Source: Betaproteobacteria bacterium (lineage in GTDB: Bacteria; Pseudomonadota; Gammaproteobacteria; Burkholderiales; SG8-41). From it: a stretch of 15,117 nucleotides of DNA. Positions 7,384-13,734 of the stretch are shown piece by piece (position 1 is the stretch's first letter; every line of letters starts with the position of its first letter). Where the stretch lies: contig JAOUIN010000033.1 of the NCBI GenBank assembly GCA_029883965.1, positions 1 to 15,117 on the forward strand, in the 5' to 3' direction. The notes beneath the pieces were generated by a model, which saw only the letters and a program-made list of their open reading frames with translations, searched no databases and was not told the origin of the DNA. The position numbers were made by a program, and so were the translations under genes.

Positions 7384-8469
7384 ATGAGCGACCTGCAGAT
7401 CGCACTGGGCGCAATCGGGATCCTCGTGGTGGGGGGCGTTTATGTATTCAACTGGTGGCAGGAGCGCAGGCTGCGACAGCGGCTCGAGCGTGCATTCGAT
7501 GGAGACCGCGATGACGTGCTGTTGAAACGCGCGGATGACAAGCCTGGCAGCGGCGCCCCTCGCATTGAACCGAGGTTGAGTGCTGAAGCGGAAAACGGGT
7601 CTGCGGAGCGGGACGAAATCGACGGGCAGGACGCGGCTACAGATGTTGAAGAAGCTGATCCCTTACTTGAATTCAGCGCAATAATTCAATCGAAAAAACC
7701 TTATTCCGCAGCGGCGCTGCAGGAATTACGTTCGAAGATTGCGGTCTTTGGCAAACCGGTGCGCATACTCCTCTGGGATGCGGCCACGCAAAGCTGGTAC
7801 AACGCGGGCCACGGCGGGGCGGACGCCGGTTGCAACCGCCTGCTCGCGCTGGTTCAACTGGTCGATCGCGGCGGACCGATCCACGCGGCACAACTGACCG
7901 GATTTTGCGATGCGGTGCAATCCTGGGCGGAGGTTCAAGACGCGATCGTGGAGAGCGCCGATCCGGCCAGTGCCCTGCAGACGGCCAGCGAGCTTGATGC
8001 GCTGTGTGGCGAACTGGACGTGGCCATCGGCCTGAATGTCGTGGCGCCTGAAGGCTCGGCGTTTCCGGGAGAACAGGTTGCGGCCGCTGCAGATGAAGCG
8101 GGATTTGAACTGGAAGCGGACGGCCGGTTTTACCGGCGTGACGACAGCGGACGCACGTTGTTCACAATGGAAAATCATGATCCGGAACCTTTTGCGGCGG
8201 ACCGGCTGGCGACATTGCAGACACCGGGCATGACCTTGTTGCTCGAAGTGCCGCATGTTGCGAATGGTGAGGCCGCGCTGGAGGAGATGGCGCGCGTAAG
8301 TCAGATGCTCGCTGAGGCATTGGGTGGTTTCGTCGTCGACGACAATCGCGTACCCCTGCAGGCTGCGGGAATCGACCGGATCAAGACGCAGCTAGCGGGT
8401 ATTCAGGAAGCCATGGCGGCGAACGAGATCATGGCGGGCAGCCCGCGGGCGCAGCGTCTGTTCGCATGA
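7384..8469 (+). CDS. zipA: Cell division protein ZipA (FtsZ-binding, divergent betaproteobacterial type)
   Basis: A 361-residue bitopic inner-membrane protein that should anchor FtsZ filaments to the membrane. Residues about 5-24 form one transmembrane helix (IALGAIGILVVGGVYVF) followed at once by a basic stretch (QERRLRQRLER). A short acidic linker covers about 40-91; it lacks the long Pro/Gln-rich form of E. coli ZipA. Residues about 208-345 match the ZipA C-terminal domain pattern (DVAIGLNVVAP, DGRFYRRDDSGRTLFTMEN, LQTPGMTLLLEVP, LGGFVVDDNR). Residues about 92-190 form an additional folded-looking region not found in E. coli ZipA. It sits between smc and ligA as in other proteobacteria, and its TGA overlaps the ligA ATG by 4 bases. 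A GGCGG/CCGCC hairpin spans the smc stop just upstream. The family call is good despite weak overall similarity. Confidence 0.88.
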   Translation: MSDLQIALGAIGILVVGGVYVFNWWQERRLRQRLERAFDGDRDDVLLKRADDKPGSGAPRIEPRLSAEAENGSAERDEIDGQDAATDVEEADPLLEFSAIIQSKKPYSAAALQELRSKIAVFGKPVRILLWDAATQSWYNAGHGGADAGCNRLLALVQLVDRGGPIHAAQLTGFCDAVQSWAEVQDAIVESADPASALQTASELDALCGELDVAIGLNVVAPEGSAFPGEQVAAAADEAGFELEADGRFYRRDDSGRTLFTMENHDPEPFAADRLATLQTPGMTLLLEVPHVANGEAALEEMARVSQMLAEALGGFVVDDNRVPLQAAGIDRIKTQLAGIQEAMAANEIMAGSPRAQRLFA

Positions 8470-10544
8470 CCCGGAACGCGCTGGCAGAGCGCGTTTCCCG
8501 CCTCCGGGAGGAAATCGAGCGCCACAATCACGCGTATTACGTACTCGACGACCCGCTGATTTCGGATGCCGAATTTGATCTGCTGTTCCGTGAACTGCAG
8601 CAGATTGAAAGCGAGCACCCCGAACTCGTAACCGCTGACTCGCCCACGCAGCGCGTGGGCGGCATGCCATTGGCGGAATTCCAGTCGGCGCCGCACCGAC
8701 AGCCGATGCTGTCGCTGAACAATGCGTTCGATGCTGCAGAGGTAGAGGCGTTTGACCGGCGTGTGCGCGAAGCGCTGGGTGTGGGTGCCGTCGAGTACGC
8801 GGTCGAACCCAAATTCGACGGCCTGGCAATCAGCCTTGTTTACGAGAACGGAATTCTCGCGAGGGGGGCTACGCGTGGCGACGGCCATACCGGCGAAGAC
8901 GTTACGGTGAACCTGCGCACGATACGCTCGATTCCACTGCGCCTGCCGATCGGGCATCCACCGCGGTTGCTGGAAATCCGCGGTGAAGTACTGATGCTGC
9001 GTACCGATTTCGAGCGGCTCAACCGGCAGCAACAGCAGCGTGGCGAGAAACTGTTCGTCAATCCCCGCAATGCCGCGGCTGGCGCCCTGCGGCAACTGGA
9101 CTCGCGCATTACGGCGACCCGCAGGCTGACCTTCTACGCCTATGGCCTGGGCGCGGCAGAGGGATATGCGCTCCCCGAGAAATTGTCTCAAGTTATTGAT
9201 TATATTTATAAAAATGGATTTCTTGTGGCTCAGGAGCGCGCTCTGGCCAGCGGGATCGATGAACTGCTGTCGTACTACCGGCATATGGGCGCATTGCGCG
9301 CCGGGCTGCCGTACGACATAGACGGTGTCGTCTACAAGGTTAACAACCTCGCACACCAGCAACGACTGGGTTATGTGGCGCGGGCGCCGCGGTTCGCCAT
9401 TGCGCACAAGTTTCCAGCCGAGGAGGCGACCAGTGTGGTCCTCGGTATCGACGTACAGGTCGGACGCACGGGCGCGTTGACACCGGTGGCACGGCTGCAG
9501 CCGGTATTTGTCGGCGGTGTGACCGTGACCAACGCGACGCTGCACAATATCGATCAGGTTCGCACGAAAGACGTCCATATCGGTGACACCGTGGTCGTAA
9601 GGCGCGCAGGCGATGTGATTCCGGAGGTGGCGCGCGTCGTTCTCGAAAAACGGCCGGCGCGGGTACAGGAGTTCACGATGCCGGAACGCTGCCCGGTGTG
9701 CCAGTCCCGGGTCGAGCGGATCGAAAGCGAGGCCGCGTACCGCTGCACCGGCGGACTGTATTGTCCGGCACAGCGCAAACAGGCGCTGCTCCATTTTTCG
9801 TCACGCCGGGCGATGGATATTGAGGGGCTCGGTGAAAAACTCGTTGAGCAACTGGTCGAAAAGGAACTCGTGAAAACTCCGGCCGATCTCTACGGTTTGC
9901 AGGCCGAGCAGCTTGCCGGACTCGAGCGGATGGCGGAAAAATCCGCCGAAAATGTGATTCACGCAATCGACGCGAGCCGGAAGACCACGCTGGCCCGATT
10001 CGTTTATGCACTCGGGATCTATCACGTCGGAGAGGAGGTCTCGCGCATACTCGCGTCGCATTTCGGCAGCCTGGATGCGCTTTTGACGACGGACTGGGAT
10101 GCGCTTATCGCAGAGAAAGAAAGCCTGCAGAAGGAGAACGCGAAGCGGCGCGCGAAGGGCGTCGAGCTCGAGGAGCCGCTGCTGGCCGGGGTTGGTCCCG
10201 AGATCATGCGCAGCATCGCCAATTTTCTGGGGCAGAGCCATAACCGCGAAGTCATCGCTCAGCTCATGGAACACGGTGTGACGGTTGCGACCGGACCTGG
10301 CGTATCGGGCGGCAATCTTTCCGGGAAGACATTCGTGTTGACGGGAACGCTGCCCGGCATGAGCCGGGAAGACGCAAAGTCGCGCATTGAAGCGGCGGGC
10401 GGCAAAGTAACCGGCAGCGTGTCGAAAAAAACCGATTTTGTAGTGGCCGGCAGTGATGCCGGGAGTAAGCTGGAAAAAGCGCAGACGCTCGGTATTGCGG
10501 TGATCGATGAGCAGCAACTGATCGCGCTGTTGCAACAACAATGA
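8466..10544 (+). CDS. ligA: NAD-dependent DNA ligase LigA
   Basis: A 692-residue enzyme that seals nicks in replication and repair using NAD+. Domains in order: Ia domain at the N-terminus (HNHAYYVLDDPLISDAEFD at 20-38), adenylation domain with the KxDG motif PKFDG and nucleophile Lys116, OB fold about 320-405 (VGRTGALTPVARLQPV), four-cysteine zinc finger with Cys409, Cys412, Cys427 and Cys433, helix-hairpin-helix domain about 440-590, and BRCT domain about 615-692 (GKTFVLTGTLPGMSREDAK, ending at LIALLQQQ). The start ATG lies in an ATGA overlap with the zipA stop and has no clear ribosome site, which suggests translational coupling. Odd points: a charged insertion of about 24 residues at 549-572 relative to E. 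coli LigA, and an AT-rich stretch of unusual codons at 9181-9222. Neither breaks the frame. Confidence 0.98.
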   Translation: MTRNALAERVSRLREEIERHNHAYYVLDDPLISDAEFDLLFRELQQIESEHPELVTADSPTQRVGGMPLAEFQSAPHRQPMLSLNNAFDAAEVEAFDRRVREALGVGAVEYAVEPKFDGLAISLVYENGILARGATRGDGHTGEDVTVNLRTIRSIPLRLPIGHPPRLLEIRGEVLMLRTDFERLNRQQQQRGEKLFVNPRNAAAGALRQLDSRITATRRLTFYAYGLGAAEGYALPEKLSQVIDYIYKNGFLVAQERALASGIDELLSYYRHMGALRAGLPYDIDGVVYKVNNLAHQQRLGYVARAPRFAIAHKFPAEEATSVVLGIDVQVGRTGALTPVARLQPVFVGGVTVTNATLHNIDQVRTKDVHIGDTVVVRRAGDVIPEVARVVLEKRPARVQEFTMPERCPVCQSRVERIESEAAYRCTGGLYCPAQRKQALLHFSSRRAMDIEGLGEKLVEQLVEKELVKTPADLYGLQAEQLAGLERMAEKSAENVIHAIDASRKTTLARFVYALGIYHVGEEVSRILASHFGSLDALLTTDWDALIAEKESLQKENAKRRAKGVELEEPLLAGVGPEIMRSIANFLGQSHNREVIAQLMEHGVTVATGPGVSGGNLSGKTFVLTGTLPGMSREDAKSRIEAAGGKVTGSVSKKTDFVVAGSDAGSKLEKAQTLGIAVIDEQQLIALLQQQ
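9183..9212 (+). promoter_or_regulatory. Promoter-like AT-rich patch inside ligA
   Basis: TTGTCT (9183-9188, 4 of 6 bases) and TATAAA (9207-9212, 5 of 6 bases) are separated by 18 bases and sit inside a strikingly AT-rich segment of an otherwise GC-rich gene. It could drive distal ligA and galU, or be only a codon-usage oddity. No experimental support is available from sequence alone. Confidence 0.25.
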
Positions 10545-10548
10545 ACCT

Positions 10549-10555
10549 GGGGGGA
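10549..10555 (+). promoter_or_regulatory. Ribosome binding site that fixes the TTG start of galU
   Basis: GGGGGGA lies 5 bases before the TTG at 10561, just after the ligA stop. There is no in-frame ATG in the gap and the GalU family start coincides with this TTG, so the site decides the start. Confidence 0.65.
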
Positions 10556-10560
10556 TTTAG

Positions 10561-11436
10561 TTGAACAAAGCATCCGTACGCAAGGCGGTATTTCCGGTGG
10601 CCGGCCTGGGTACCCGTTTTCTGCCGGCGACCAAGGCAAGTCCGAAGGAGATGCTCCCTGTGGTGGACAAGCCACTGATTCAGTACGCGGTCGAGGAGGC
10701 CGTTGCGGCGGGAATTACGGATCTAATTTTCGTTACCGGCCGGGGTAAACGTGCCATCGAAGATCATTTTGACCAGGCGGTGGAACTTGAGCTGGCGCTG
10801 GCGCAAGGGAAGAAGTCGAAGTTGCTGGCAGAGGTGCGCAGCATATTGCCGCGGGGCGTCAACTGCATGTTTGTCCGCCAGGCACAGCCGTTGGGACTCG
10901 GTCATGCGGTGCTATGCGCCAGGTCCGCAGTGGGAAACGAGCCATTCGCAGTGCTGCTGGCCGATGATCTGATTGCCGCGCGGAATCCGGTACTGGCACA
11001 GATGGCACGCGTGCACCATGCACAGGGCAGTTCCGTGATCGCCGTCGAGCGGGTGTCAAAAGCCGAGATCTCCCGTTATGGCGTGGTTGCGGTGTCGGGG
11101 CGCTCGCGGTCACCGCACGTCATCAGCGGCATCGTCGAAAAGCCGCCGGCCGCGCAGGCGCCCTCACGCCTGGGCGTGGTCGGGCGATATATTCTGACAC
11201 CTGCAATTTTTTCCGAACTGGAACGGTCCAAAGCCGGCCGCGGCGGCGAGATCCAGTTGACAGATGCCATCGCGCGGCTGCAACGGCGCGAGACTGTCCT
11301 TGCTTATGAGTTTCAGGGCCGCCGGTTCGACTGCGGGAGCAAGCTGGGTTATCTGGAAGCCAATGTGGAATTGGCAAAGAAACATCCGGAAATCGGGACG
11401 GCGTTTCGGCGCTATCTGCGGCGGACGGCAAGGTGA
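10561..11436 (+). CDS. galU: UTP--glucose-1-phosphate uridylyltransferase
   Basis: A 291-residue nucleotidyltransferase that makes UDP-glucose from UTP and glucose-1-phosphate, feeding LPS, exopolysaccharide and trehalose-type pathways. The N-terminal nucleotide-binding signature PVAGLGTRFLPATKASPKEM (12-31) and VVDKPLIQYAVEEA are typical of bacterial GalU. The sugar and metal-binding parts are LGLGHAVLCA (111-120), LADDL (133-137) and EKP (193-195). FDCGSKLGYLEANVE near the C-terminus is also characteristic. The start is TTG at 10561 with a strong ribosome site. It lies 16 bases after ligA, so it is probably transcribed with it, although its function is unrelated to replication. No U-run terminator hairpin is seen after the stop. 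Confidence 0.97.
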   Translation: MNKASVRKAVFPVAGLGTRFLPATKASPKEMLPVVDKPLIQYAVEEAVAAGITDLIFVTGRGKRAIEDHFDQAVELELALAQGKKSKLLAEVRSILPRGVNCMFVRQAQPLGLGHAVLCARSAVGNEPFAVLLADDLIAARNPVLAQMARVHHAQGSSVIAVERVSKAEISRYGVVAVSGRSRSPHVISGIVEKPPAAQAPSRLGVVGRYILTPAIFSELERSKAGRGGEIQLTDAIARLQRRETVLAYEFQGRRFDCGSKLGYLEANVELAKKHPEIGTAFRRYLRRTAR

Positions 11437-11443
11437 ATTCTGC

Positions 11444-11473
11444 GATCAATCAAATATCATCATGTGCTAATAT
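11444..11473 (+). promoter_or_regulatory. Possible extended -10 promoter for the dsrE-like operon
   Basis: The 67-bp gap after galU is AT-rich. It contains TGCTAATAT, an extended -10 form with TAATAT at 11468-11473. No good -35 box lies 16-18 bases upstream (the best is around ATCAAT). Transcription would begin about 25 bases before the next ATG. It marks the likely start of a transcription unit separate from ligA-galU. Confidence 0.4.
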
Positions 11474-11503
11474 TCTTTCCACATCACCAAGACGAGGTCT
11501 GAT

Positions 11504-11875
11504 ATGGCAAAAAATAAACTGATGATCATCATGGTCAATACTGATCCGGCAAACGGCTCTGAACTCGGCGCGCCGTTTTTTCAAGCCACTGTTGCTGCTG
11601 CGATGGACTTTGAAGTCGAGATGATACTCACCGCCCGTGCCGGCGAGCTTGCCAAAAAGGGCGTGGCAGAAAATCTGTACGTGAAGGAAGGTTCGCCGAA
11701 ATGCGTTTACGATTTCATCAAGGACGCACACGAAGCAGGGGTCAAGTTCAAGGTTTGCACGCCTACGCTGGAGCTTTGGGGAGATGACCTGATTCCCGAA
11801 ATCGGTGAAACCGTTGGTGGCGCCTATGTGATCGAACAGGCGATGGACGACGACGTGGTCACCTTTACCTATTGA
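11504..11875 (+). CDS. DsrE-family protein (sulfur relay or peroxiredoxin-like)
   Basis: A 123-residue soluble protein, the full length for a stand-alone DsrE/DsrF-like domain. These proteins share an alpha/beta fold and often carry persulfide sulfur on a conserved cysteine for transfer in the cytoplasm. Visible: an initial beta strand KLMIIMVNTDP, an alanine-rich helix, ILTARAGELAKKGVAENL, and a strand ending VKFKVCTPTLELWG in which Cys85 takes the position of the conserved DsrE cysteine. A second cysteine is Cys67. No signal peptide or membrane segment is seen. GAGG lies about 6 bases before the ATG. The next gene, the phosphoribosyltransferase, begins 5 bases after its stop, so the two are probably co-transcribed. 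The partner and substrate are unknown; the dsr operon itself is not in this window, so no dsrE symbol is given. Confidence 0.8.
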   Translation: MAKNKLMIIMVNTDPANGSELGAPFFQATVAAAMDFEVEMILTARAGELAKKGVAENLYVKEGSPKCVYDFIKDAHEAGVKFKVCTPTLELWGDDLIPEIGETVGGAYVIEQAMDDDVVTFTY

Positions 11876-11876
11876 G
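11873..11876 (+). promoter_or_regulatory. Ribosome binding site overlapping the dsrE-like stop codon
   Basis: The sequence TGAGGTCAATG combines the TGA stop of the upstream gene with a GAGG-like site and the ATG at 11881. This favours ATG 11881 over the in-frame TTG at 11872 as the start of the phosphoribosyltransferase and implies coupled translation. Confidence 0.55.
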
Positions 11877-11880
11877 GTCA

Positions 11881-12432
11881 ATGGACACCGATGCGCGGGC
11901 GCTGCTTGCCCGTGCCGAGTTGATACTCGGACCGGACGAGGTCAACGCAGCAGTCCTGCGTGTTTGCACGGCGGTCACCGGGGCGCTGGCCACACGCCGT
12001 CCGCTGGTTCTCGCGGTCATGCGCGGCAGTGTGGTTTTTGCGGGTCAGTTGCTGCCATTGCTGCAATTTCCGCTGGATTTTGATTATGTCGACGCCACCC
12101 GCTACGGACCGGGCACTCAGGGCGGCGCCCTCAACTGGCGCGTCGATGTCCCTGCCTCGGCGCGCGGCAGAACGATACTGCTCGTTGACGACATACTCGA
12201 TGAAGGCCATACACTGGCCGCCATCCGTAACCGCCTGCTGGCTGCAGGTGCCGGCGCGGTCCTGATTGCAGTATTTGCGGACAAGCGACTGAACCGGGTA
12301 AAACCGATCGAGGCCGATTTTGTCGGTACCACGGTTCCGGATCGTTATGTTTTCGGCTTCGGCATGGATGTCAGGGGACTGTGGCGTAACCTGCCTGCCG
12401 TGTATGCTTTGGCCCCGGAAGACGACAACTGA
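11881..12432 (+). CDS. hpt: Hypoxanthine-guanine phosphoribosyltransferase
   Basis: A 183-residue type I phosphoribosyltransferase that joins hypoxanthine or guanine to PRPP to form IMP or GMP (purine salvage, cytoplasm). The PRPP-binding loop is ILLVDDILDEGHTL at 99-112 with the acidic pair Asp103-Asp104. The pyrophosphate loop is around VMRGSVVFAG 46-55. Lys135 in FADKRLNR fits the residue contacting the 6-oxo group, and VPDRYVFGFGMD (152-163) is the purine-stacking segment of the HGPRT group. The ATG at 11881 was chosen over TTG 11872 because of ribosome-site spacing. It lies between the DsrE-like gene (5-base gap) and a methylthio-nucleoside phosphorylase (17-base gap) that would supply its base. 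A xanthine- or guanine-preferring relative cannot be excluded. Confidence 0.9.
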   Translation: MDTDARALLARAELILGPDEVNAAVLRVCTAVTGALATRRPLVLAVMRGSVVFAGQLLPLLQFPLDFDYVDATRYGPGTQGGALNWRVDVPASARGRTILLVDDILDEGHTLAAIRNRLLAAGAGAVLIAVFADKRLNRVKPIEADFVGTTVPDRYVFGFGMDVRGLWRNLPAVYALAPEDDN

Positions 12433-12449
12433 TCCGATCGGTTACGTAG

Positions 12450-13196
12450 ATGCTCGGCATTATCGGTGGCAGCGGTCTTGACCGCATGGATGGTCTGGAG
12501 ATTGTGCAACAGTCTAGCGTTGACACGCCCTATGGCCAGCCGTCGTCGGCGTTGAGCCTGGGGCGACTCAACGGACAGGAACTGTTGTTTTTGCCGCGGC
12601 ATGGTTCTGATCACAGCATCGCGCCACACCGGATTAACTACCGCGCCAATCTCTGGGCCCTGCATGCACAAGGCGTAACTGCCGTGATTGCTGTTGCCGC
12701 TGTAGGGGGCATTGCAGCAGAACTGGAATCTGGAACTCTGGTGGTGCCTGAGCAGCTGATTGACTACACTCACGGACGCGAAACGACCTATTTTGACGGC
12801 GTTGCCAATCCGTTGAAACACGTTGATTTCACCCGGCCGTTTTCTGCTGCGATTCGCCTGAAACTGTTGCGGGCCGGCATCGCGGCAGGCGTGCCGCTGC
12901 GCGATGGCGGCACGTATGCGGCAACTCAGGGTCCGCGGCTGGAAACCGCGGCCGAGATTGACCGCCTGGCGCGGGATGGTGCCGATATCGTCGGCATGAC
13001 CGGCATGCCGGAAGCGGTGCTGGCACGTGAATTGGATATGGCCTACGCCATGCTCGCCGTGGTGGTCAATGCCGCCGCGGGACGCGGCACCAACGTGCAC
13101 GGCGTGGCCATTGCGGAAATCGACGCCGTTGCCGCAACGGCGATGAAAAAAGTTCTACGCATACTGGCGAAGCTGGAGGCAGTTGATGGCGATTAA
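12450..13196 (+). CDS. Methylthio-nucleoside phosphorylase, probably S-methyl-5'-thioinosine phosphorylase
   Basis: A 248-residue trimeric-type PNP/MTAP-family enzyme that cleaves a 5'-methylthio nucleoside with phosphate, giving methylthioribose-1-phosphate and a free base. Motifs: phosphate loop IIGGSGL 4-10, FLPRHGSDHSIAPHRINYRANLWAL 47-71 (MTAP/MTIP hallmark), AVAAVGGIA, QLIDYTHGRETTYF, GTYAATQGPRLETAAEI 154-170 and DIVGMTGMPEAVLARE. At the base-specificity position the sequence is VVNAAAG with Asn207, as in methylthioinosine phosphorylase of Pseudomonas aeruginosa (PA3004 type, VVNPAAG), where adenine-specific MTAP has an Asp-containing DYD motif. I therefore infer preference for a 6-oxopurine. 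The adjacent hpt supports this. If wrong, the alternative is ordinary MTAP (mtnP). Its 3' end overlaps def by 11 bases. Confidence 0.88.
   Translation: MLGIIGGSGLDRMDGLEIVQQSSVDTPYGQPSSALSLGRLNGQELLFLPRHGSDHSIAPHRINYRANLWALHAQGVTAVIAVAAVGGIAAELESGTLVVPEQLIDYTHGRETTYFDGVANPLKHVDFTRPFSAAIRLKLLRAGIAAGVPLRDGGTYAATQGPRLETAAEIDRLARDGADIVGMTGMPEAVLARELDMAYAMLAVVVNAAAGRGTNVHGVAIAEIDAVAATAMKKVLRILAKLEAVDGD
13175..13179 (+). promoter_or_regulatory. Ribosome binding site of def inside the upstream gene
   Basis: GGAGG is 6 bases before ATG 13186 and only 3 before TTG 13183. It therefore selects the ATG and places def initiation within the last codons of the phosphorylase gene. Confidence 0.6.
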
Positions 13197-13719
13197 ACCG
13201 GTGCTGCGGATGGGGGATGACCGTCTGCTGCAGAAGGCGCGTCCTGTCGACCGTTATGGCACACCGGAATTGCGGGCGCTGCTGGCCGACATGGAAGACA
13301 CGATGTCGGCGCTGAACGGTGCCGGACTGGCTGCACCGCAGATCGGGATCGGTTTGCGAGTGGTCATTTTCGGAGTCACGGAAAACCCGCGTTACCCTGA
13401 TGCTGCTCCGGTTCCCAAAACAGTGCTGATCAACCCGGTGATCACGCCGCTGGATATGGAAATGGATGAGGACTGGGAAGGCTGCCTGTCGGTGCCCGGA
13501 ATGCGTGGGCTGGTGCCGCGGTATTGCCGCCTGCGTTACCGGGGATTCGATGAAAACGGCACTCTTGTCGATCGAACGGTGGATGGATTCCACGCCCGAG
13601 TGGTACAGCATGAATGCGATCATCTCGACGGCATTCTTTATCCAATGCGTATTCGCGATTTGCGAAAATTCGGTTTTATCGAGGAATTGTTTCCCGGGGA
13701 TCCTCCGGGAGATGACTGA
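13186..13719 (+). CDS. def: Peptide deformylase
   Basis: A 177-residue metalloenzyme that removes the N-terminal formyl group from new proteins. All three family motifs are present: GAGLAAPQIG 45-54, EGCLSVPG 98-105 with metal ligand Cys100, and QHECDHLDG 141-149 with ligands His142 and His146 and catalytic Glu143. The ATG at 13186 has GGAGG 6 bases upstream. The in-frame TTG at 13183 is too close to that site. The gene overlaps the end of the phosphorylase by 11 bases, so they are co-transcribed. The usual partner fmt is not next to it, so it may be a second deformylase besides a def-fmt pair elsewhere; that is inference. It converges with glnD across 15 bases. Confidence 0.96.
   Translation: MAIKPVLRMGDDRLLQKARPVDRYGTPELRALLADMEDTMSALNGAGLAAPQIGIGLRVVIFGVTENPRYPDAAPVPKTVLINPVITPLDMEMDEDWEGCLSVPGMRGLVPRYCRLRYRGFDENGTLVDRTVDGFHARVVQHECDHLDGILYPMRIRDLRKFGFIEELFPGDPPGDD
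13692..13710. repeat. Stem-loop at the def 3' end, near the convergent def/glnD junction
   Basis: TCCCGG (13692-13697) pairs with CCGGGA (13705-13710) around a 7-base loop. It is inside the last codons of def and 25 bases beyond the glnD stop in glnD's direction of transcription. It has no U-run on either strand, so it is not a standard intrinsic terminator; it might protect 3' ends of both mRNAs. Confidence 0.35.
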
Positions 13720-13734
13720 CTCTGTCCGCGAGAT

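Noticed and set aside
8403..9794. 463-codon open frame on the minus strand opposite ligA
   Set aside because: It lies wholly antisense to the well-supported ligA (and the end of zipA), has no recognisable domain, and its composition is what GC-rich codon bias produces in an antisense frame.
11872..11880. TTG at 11872 as the start of hpt
   Set aside because: It overlaps the upstream stop codon and precedes the ribosome site; ATG at 11881 has correct spacing.
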